Below, one piece after another: positions 1 to 5,354 of a stretch of 5,354 bases of DNA; positions within the stretch are counted from its first letter, which is position 1, and each line of letters starts with the position of its first letter. Source of the stretch: Chloroflexota bacterium (GTDB lineage: Bacteria; Chloroflexota; Anaerolineae; J036; Brachytrichaceae); the NCBI GenBank assembly GCA_021813225.1, contig JAKALH010000236.1, positions 1 to 5,354 on the forward strand, in the 5' to 3' direction. A program made the position numbers and the translations under genes. The notes beneath the pieces are model-generated. The model was given only the letters and a program-made list of their open reading frames with translations, was not told where the DNA came from and searched no databases.

Positions 1-2
1 TC

Positions 3-3626
<3,624 letters not shown>

Positions 3627-3965
3627 TTCCTGTCCGCGTCGTCATTCCAACAGACCATCAAAGTGCTGGCGGCTGCCGCCATCGAAGGTAAGCGCGACGA
3701 CCTGCTGGGATTGAAAGAGAATGTGATTCTTGGCAAGCTGATTCCGGCTGGAACGGCAACTCATACGCTGCTTGCAGACAACTACGAAGGCGTCATGCTG
3801 CCGAGTTCCGAACCGAAGCAGAAGTCTTCGCTGACACAGCATGCCGAAATGGCGCTGCTGGGCATCAACCCCGATGGCGAGGAAGTATTGCCGCCTCTGG
3901 ATAACATCATCGGTATCGAACCGCCCCCAGAAGGGTTGTTACGCGACACCGACGAAGATATTTAG
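3627..3965 (+). pseudogene. rpoC: C-terminal fragment of rpoC, same frame, separated by the amber codon
   Basis: These 112 codons follow the TAG in the same frame and are unmistakably the RpoC C-terminus: FLSASSFQQT, then IEGKRDDLLGLKENVILGK and LIPAGTA. In known structures this segment packs at the base of the clamp (switch 1 region) and contacts omega, so losing it should be severely damaging. The last ~65 residues, after LIPAGTA, are a variable tail ending in acidic TDEDI. A gene caller would start a separate CDS at GTG 3663, but that codon is an internal valine, has no purine-rich ribosome-binding site before it, and would omit the conserved FLSASSFQ segment. I therefore read this as part of one gene, not an independent protein. 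It ends with TAG at 3963-3965, 21 nt before a strong terminator. The amino-acid conservation is undamaged, so the interruption is very recent, artefactual or bypassed. Confidence 0.9.
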
Positions 3966-3986
3966 CAGGCATTGATCGTGTTCAGC

Positions 3987-4018
3987 AAGCGCCGCAGGAT
4001 TTCCTGCGGCGCTTTTTT
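3987..4018 (+). terminator. Rho-independent terminator after rpoC
   Basis: A perfect 12-bp inverted repeat (AAGCGCCGCAGG at 3987-3998 and CCTGCGGCGCTT at 4003-4014) encloses the 4-nt loop ATTT. A run of six T at 4013-4018 follows directly. The GC-rich stem plus T tract is a textbook intrinsic terminator. It lies 21 nt beyond the second TAG of rpoC and probably ends the rpoB-rpoC transcription unit (rpoB is inferred to lie upstream of the window). Confidence 0.93.
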
Positions 4019-4040
4019 GTCGGGTTGAATCCTCTGACTC

Positions 4041-4049
4041 TGGCATAAT
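4041..4049 (+). promoter_or_regulatory. Candidate extended -10 promoter for the lipid kinase gene
   Basis: TGGCATAAT gives a TGn extension (4041-4043) followed by CATAAT (4044-4049), one base from the sigma-70 consensus TATAAT. The nearest -35-like hexamer, TTGAAT at 4025-4030, is only 13 nt away, too close for a normal spacer, so the extended -10 would have to carry recognition. Transcription would begin near 4056. The position just after the terminator and before the kinase gene fits. Confidence 0.4.
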
Positions 4050-4104
4050 CACCCTTGATGGCCTGCACGTCGTCCCTCAAACAGGTGGAATAACAGGCAA
4101 GACT

Positions 4105-5019
4105 ATGTACCGGATAAAAGTGATTTACAACCCGCAGGCTAACCATGGCATGATTACGCGCGTCGTCGATGGCTTGCGCGCAAAGTCTCGCACATTGGGA
4201 GAAGCCGTTTGGTCGAAGACTGAGTTCCGCGGCCAGGCCGTGTCACTGGCGCGTCAGGCTGCTGCAGACGGCTACCAGCGTATCGTGGCGATTGGCGGTG
4301 ACGGTACTCTTCACGAAATAGTCAACGGTTTAATGCAGGTGCCCGCGCAGCACAGGCCGCAACTGGGCATTGTTCCACTGGGTTCAGGAAATGACTTTGT
4401 GATCGGGGTGGGGGTGACAGCTAACCCGGCACAAGCACTACAACATGCGTTCGATAACACCGCAGTCCGTGTGATCGATATTGGCACAGTTCGGATAAAC
4501 GGCGGTGAAGTCCAGTACTGGTGCAACGCGCTCGGTATCGGATTCGACGCAGCGGTTAATCTGCAGAGCAGACGTATCAAATGGCTGCGCGGGCAGGCTA
4601 TGTACTTCGTGGCCGCTGTGCGCACCATCATCGCCAACTACGATGCGCCCCAACTGACAATGGAATCCAATGGCCGCTCACACCAGCAGCGCGTGCAGAT
4701 GCTGACTATTGGCAATGGCACTCGCGAAGGCGGCGGGTTTATTACTACGCCTGAGGCACGGGTGGATGATGGGCTGCTGGACTATGCCATGTTTCAGCCC
4801 ATGTCGCGGGCGATGATGTTGCGATTGATCCCCGAAGTCATGCGCGGCACTCACGGCAGGTTTCGCCAGGTGCGCATGGGGCGGGTCAAGTCGTTGTCTC
4901 TTCGCTCTGACCGACCTCTACTCATTCACGCCGACGGCGAGGTGCTGGCAGATCACGAAGACAACGTGAGATCGGTGGAAGTCGGCATCGTTCCAGCAAC
5001 ATTGACGCTGATCAGTTGA
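4105..5019 (+). CDS. Diacylglycerol/sphingosine-kinase-family lipid kinase (YegS/DgkB-like)
   Basis: The 304-residue product has the normal length and layout of the soluble DAGK-catalytic-domain lipid kinases, which phosphorylate a lipid hydroxyl (diacylglycerol or a related substrate) with ATP at the membrane surface. Visible motifs are IYNPQAN at 7-13, the nucleotide-binding GGDGT at 64-68 followed by LHEIVNG, PLGSGNDF at 91-98, GIGFDAAV at 144-151, DDGLLD at 221-226 and HADGE at 275-279, whose Asp and Glu match the conserved acidic pair near the C-terminus of the family. There is no signal peptide or clear membrane segment. ATG 4105 is chosen because the conserved first strand (YRIKVIYNP) begins right after it; the ribosome-binding site is weak (CAGGCAAG at 4094-4101; a better AGGTGG at 4083-4088 is rather distant). 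It lies behind the rpoC terminator, so it is probably a separate transcription unit. The 3' end overlaps the convergent integrase gene by 8 bp. Substrate is unknown: bacterial members include phospholipid-recycling and undecaprenol- or sphingoid-type activities. Confidence 0.92.
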   Translation: MYRIKVIYNPQANHGMITRVVDGLRAKSRTLGEAVWSKTEFRGQAVSLARQAAADGYQRIVAIGGDGTLHEIVNGLMQVPAQHRPQLGIVPLGSGNDFVIGVGVTANPAQALQHAFDNTAVRVIDIGTVRINGGEVQYWCNALGIGFDAAVNLQSRRIKWLRGQAMYFVAAVRTIIANYDAPQLTMESNGRSHQQRVQMLTIGNGTREGGGFITTPEARVDDGLLDYAMFQPMSRAMMLRLIPEVMRGTHGRFRQVRMGRVKSLSLRSDRPLLIHADGEVLADHEDNVRSVEVGIVPATLTLIS

Positions 5020-5354
5020 CCTGTTCTCCGAACGCGCTCCTGGTGGCATCGCCCGCGCCGCGACCCTGGTCGCGGATATAGCGCTGCACAATCGCATCAC
5101 TTTTATGGCCGGTCTGCTGCTTGATCTTCCATAGCGGCTGGCTGCGATTTGCCGCTTCCGTGACAAACCCCGCACGAAGGCTGTGCCCGGCTAACTGACC
5201 GGAATCCAGACCAGCCAACACGGCATACTTCTTTACCAGCCGGGCGATCTCCTGTGCGTTCATGATGCGGTTTGCGACATGACCATGCCGGTCAATCGGG
5301 CGGAACACGACACCTTCCGTGATCGATGCCGCCCTCAGCCACTGCCTTAAGGCG
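5012..5354 (-). CDS. Tyrosine recombinase / phage-type integrase, C-terminal part (5' end outside window)
   Basis: Reading leftward from the right edge, the frame is open from the first full codon at 5353 to TGA at 5014-5012, giving 113 residues. The GTG at 5308 is an internal valine, because matching integrase-like sequence (ALRQWLRAASITEGV) precedes it. The catalytic C-terminal motifs of tyrosine site-specific recombinases are present in order: GHSLRAG with the HxxR His (5185-5183) and Arg (5176-5174), QTGHKS with the second His (5107-5105), and the nucleophile Tyr in QRYIRD (5080-5078). The first catalytic Arg and the N-terminal DNA-binding domain would lie beyond the window. The family cuts and rejoins DNA through a 3'-phosphotyrosine link, in phage or island integration, cassette exchange or dimer resolution; which applies cannot be told. 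The tail after the Tyr is short (21 residues). It converges on the lipid kinase gene, with no terminator between them, and may belong to an accessory element to the right. Confidence 0.9.
   Translation of the reverse strand, partial: ALRQWLRAASITEGVVFRPIDRHGHVANRIMNAQEIARLVKKYAVLAGLDSGQLAGHSLRAGFVTEAANRSQPLWKIKQQTGHKSDAIVQRYIRDQGRGAGDATRSAFGEQVN

Noticed and set aside
3663..3665. GTG as the start of a separately translated RpoC C-terminal protein (naturally split rpoC)
   Set aside because: There is no ribosome-binding site, the codon lies 12 residues inside a conserved segment, and the frame is continuous with the upstream part; known split rpoC genes do not break here as far as I know.
4025..4049. 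Classical -35/-10 pair TTGAAT and CATAAT
   Set aside because: The spacer is 13 nt, well short of about 17 nt, so only the extended -10 reading is kept.
5012..5354. Attachment site or tRNA target next to the integrase
   Set aside because: No tRNA-like sequence and no obvious direct repeat near the integrase 3' end is visible; a partner repeat would lie outside the window.

Overview
The window looks like chromosomal DNA from a moderately GC-rich bacterium, most plausibly a member of the Chloroflexota. The main reason is its RNA polymerase beta' subunit. It carries a long, charged coiled-coil insertion in its N-terminal part and lacks the large trigger-loop insertion of Proteobacteria. The phylum assignment is an inference from remembered family features, not from a search.

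Nucleotides 3-3965 are rpoC, entering from the left edge with its N-terminus (including the first zinc-binding domain) outside the window. The catalytic core is intact: clamp helices, switch 2, the NADFDGDQM active site, bridge helix, second zinc site and trigger loop. However, the reading frame meets a TAG at 3624-3626, exactly where relatives have a conserved serine (ATDS-F/W-LSAASFQ). The same frame then continues with a fully conserved RpoC C-terminus to a second TAG at 3963-3965. An essential gene therefore appears split by one in-frame amber codon, which a single base change (TCG to TAG) would explain. A sequencing or assembly error, a sequenced minority variant, or suppression of the codon are the options. 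The natural stop is also TAG and is followed 21 nt later by a strong intrinsic terminator, which argues against general TAG reassignment.

The 139-nt intergenic region (3966-4104) holds that terminator, a plausible extended -10 promoter and possibly an 11-codon leader ORF. Next comes an intact 304-residue diacylglycerol/sphingosine-kinase-family lipid kinase (4105-5019). It appears to be its own transcription unit, unrelated to rpoC.

On the minus strand, converging on the kinase and overlapping its last 8 bases, is the C-terminal part of a tyrosine recombinase (integrase), running off the right edge. It keeps the HxxR, GH and Tyr catalytic motifs. It may mark the start of an accessory or mobile segment beyond the window. 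No CRISPR array, tRNA, rRNA or insertion-sequence end was seen.
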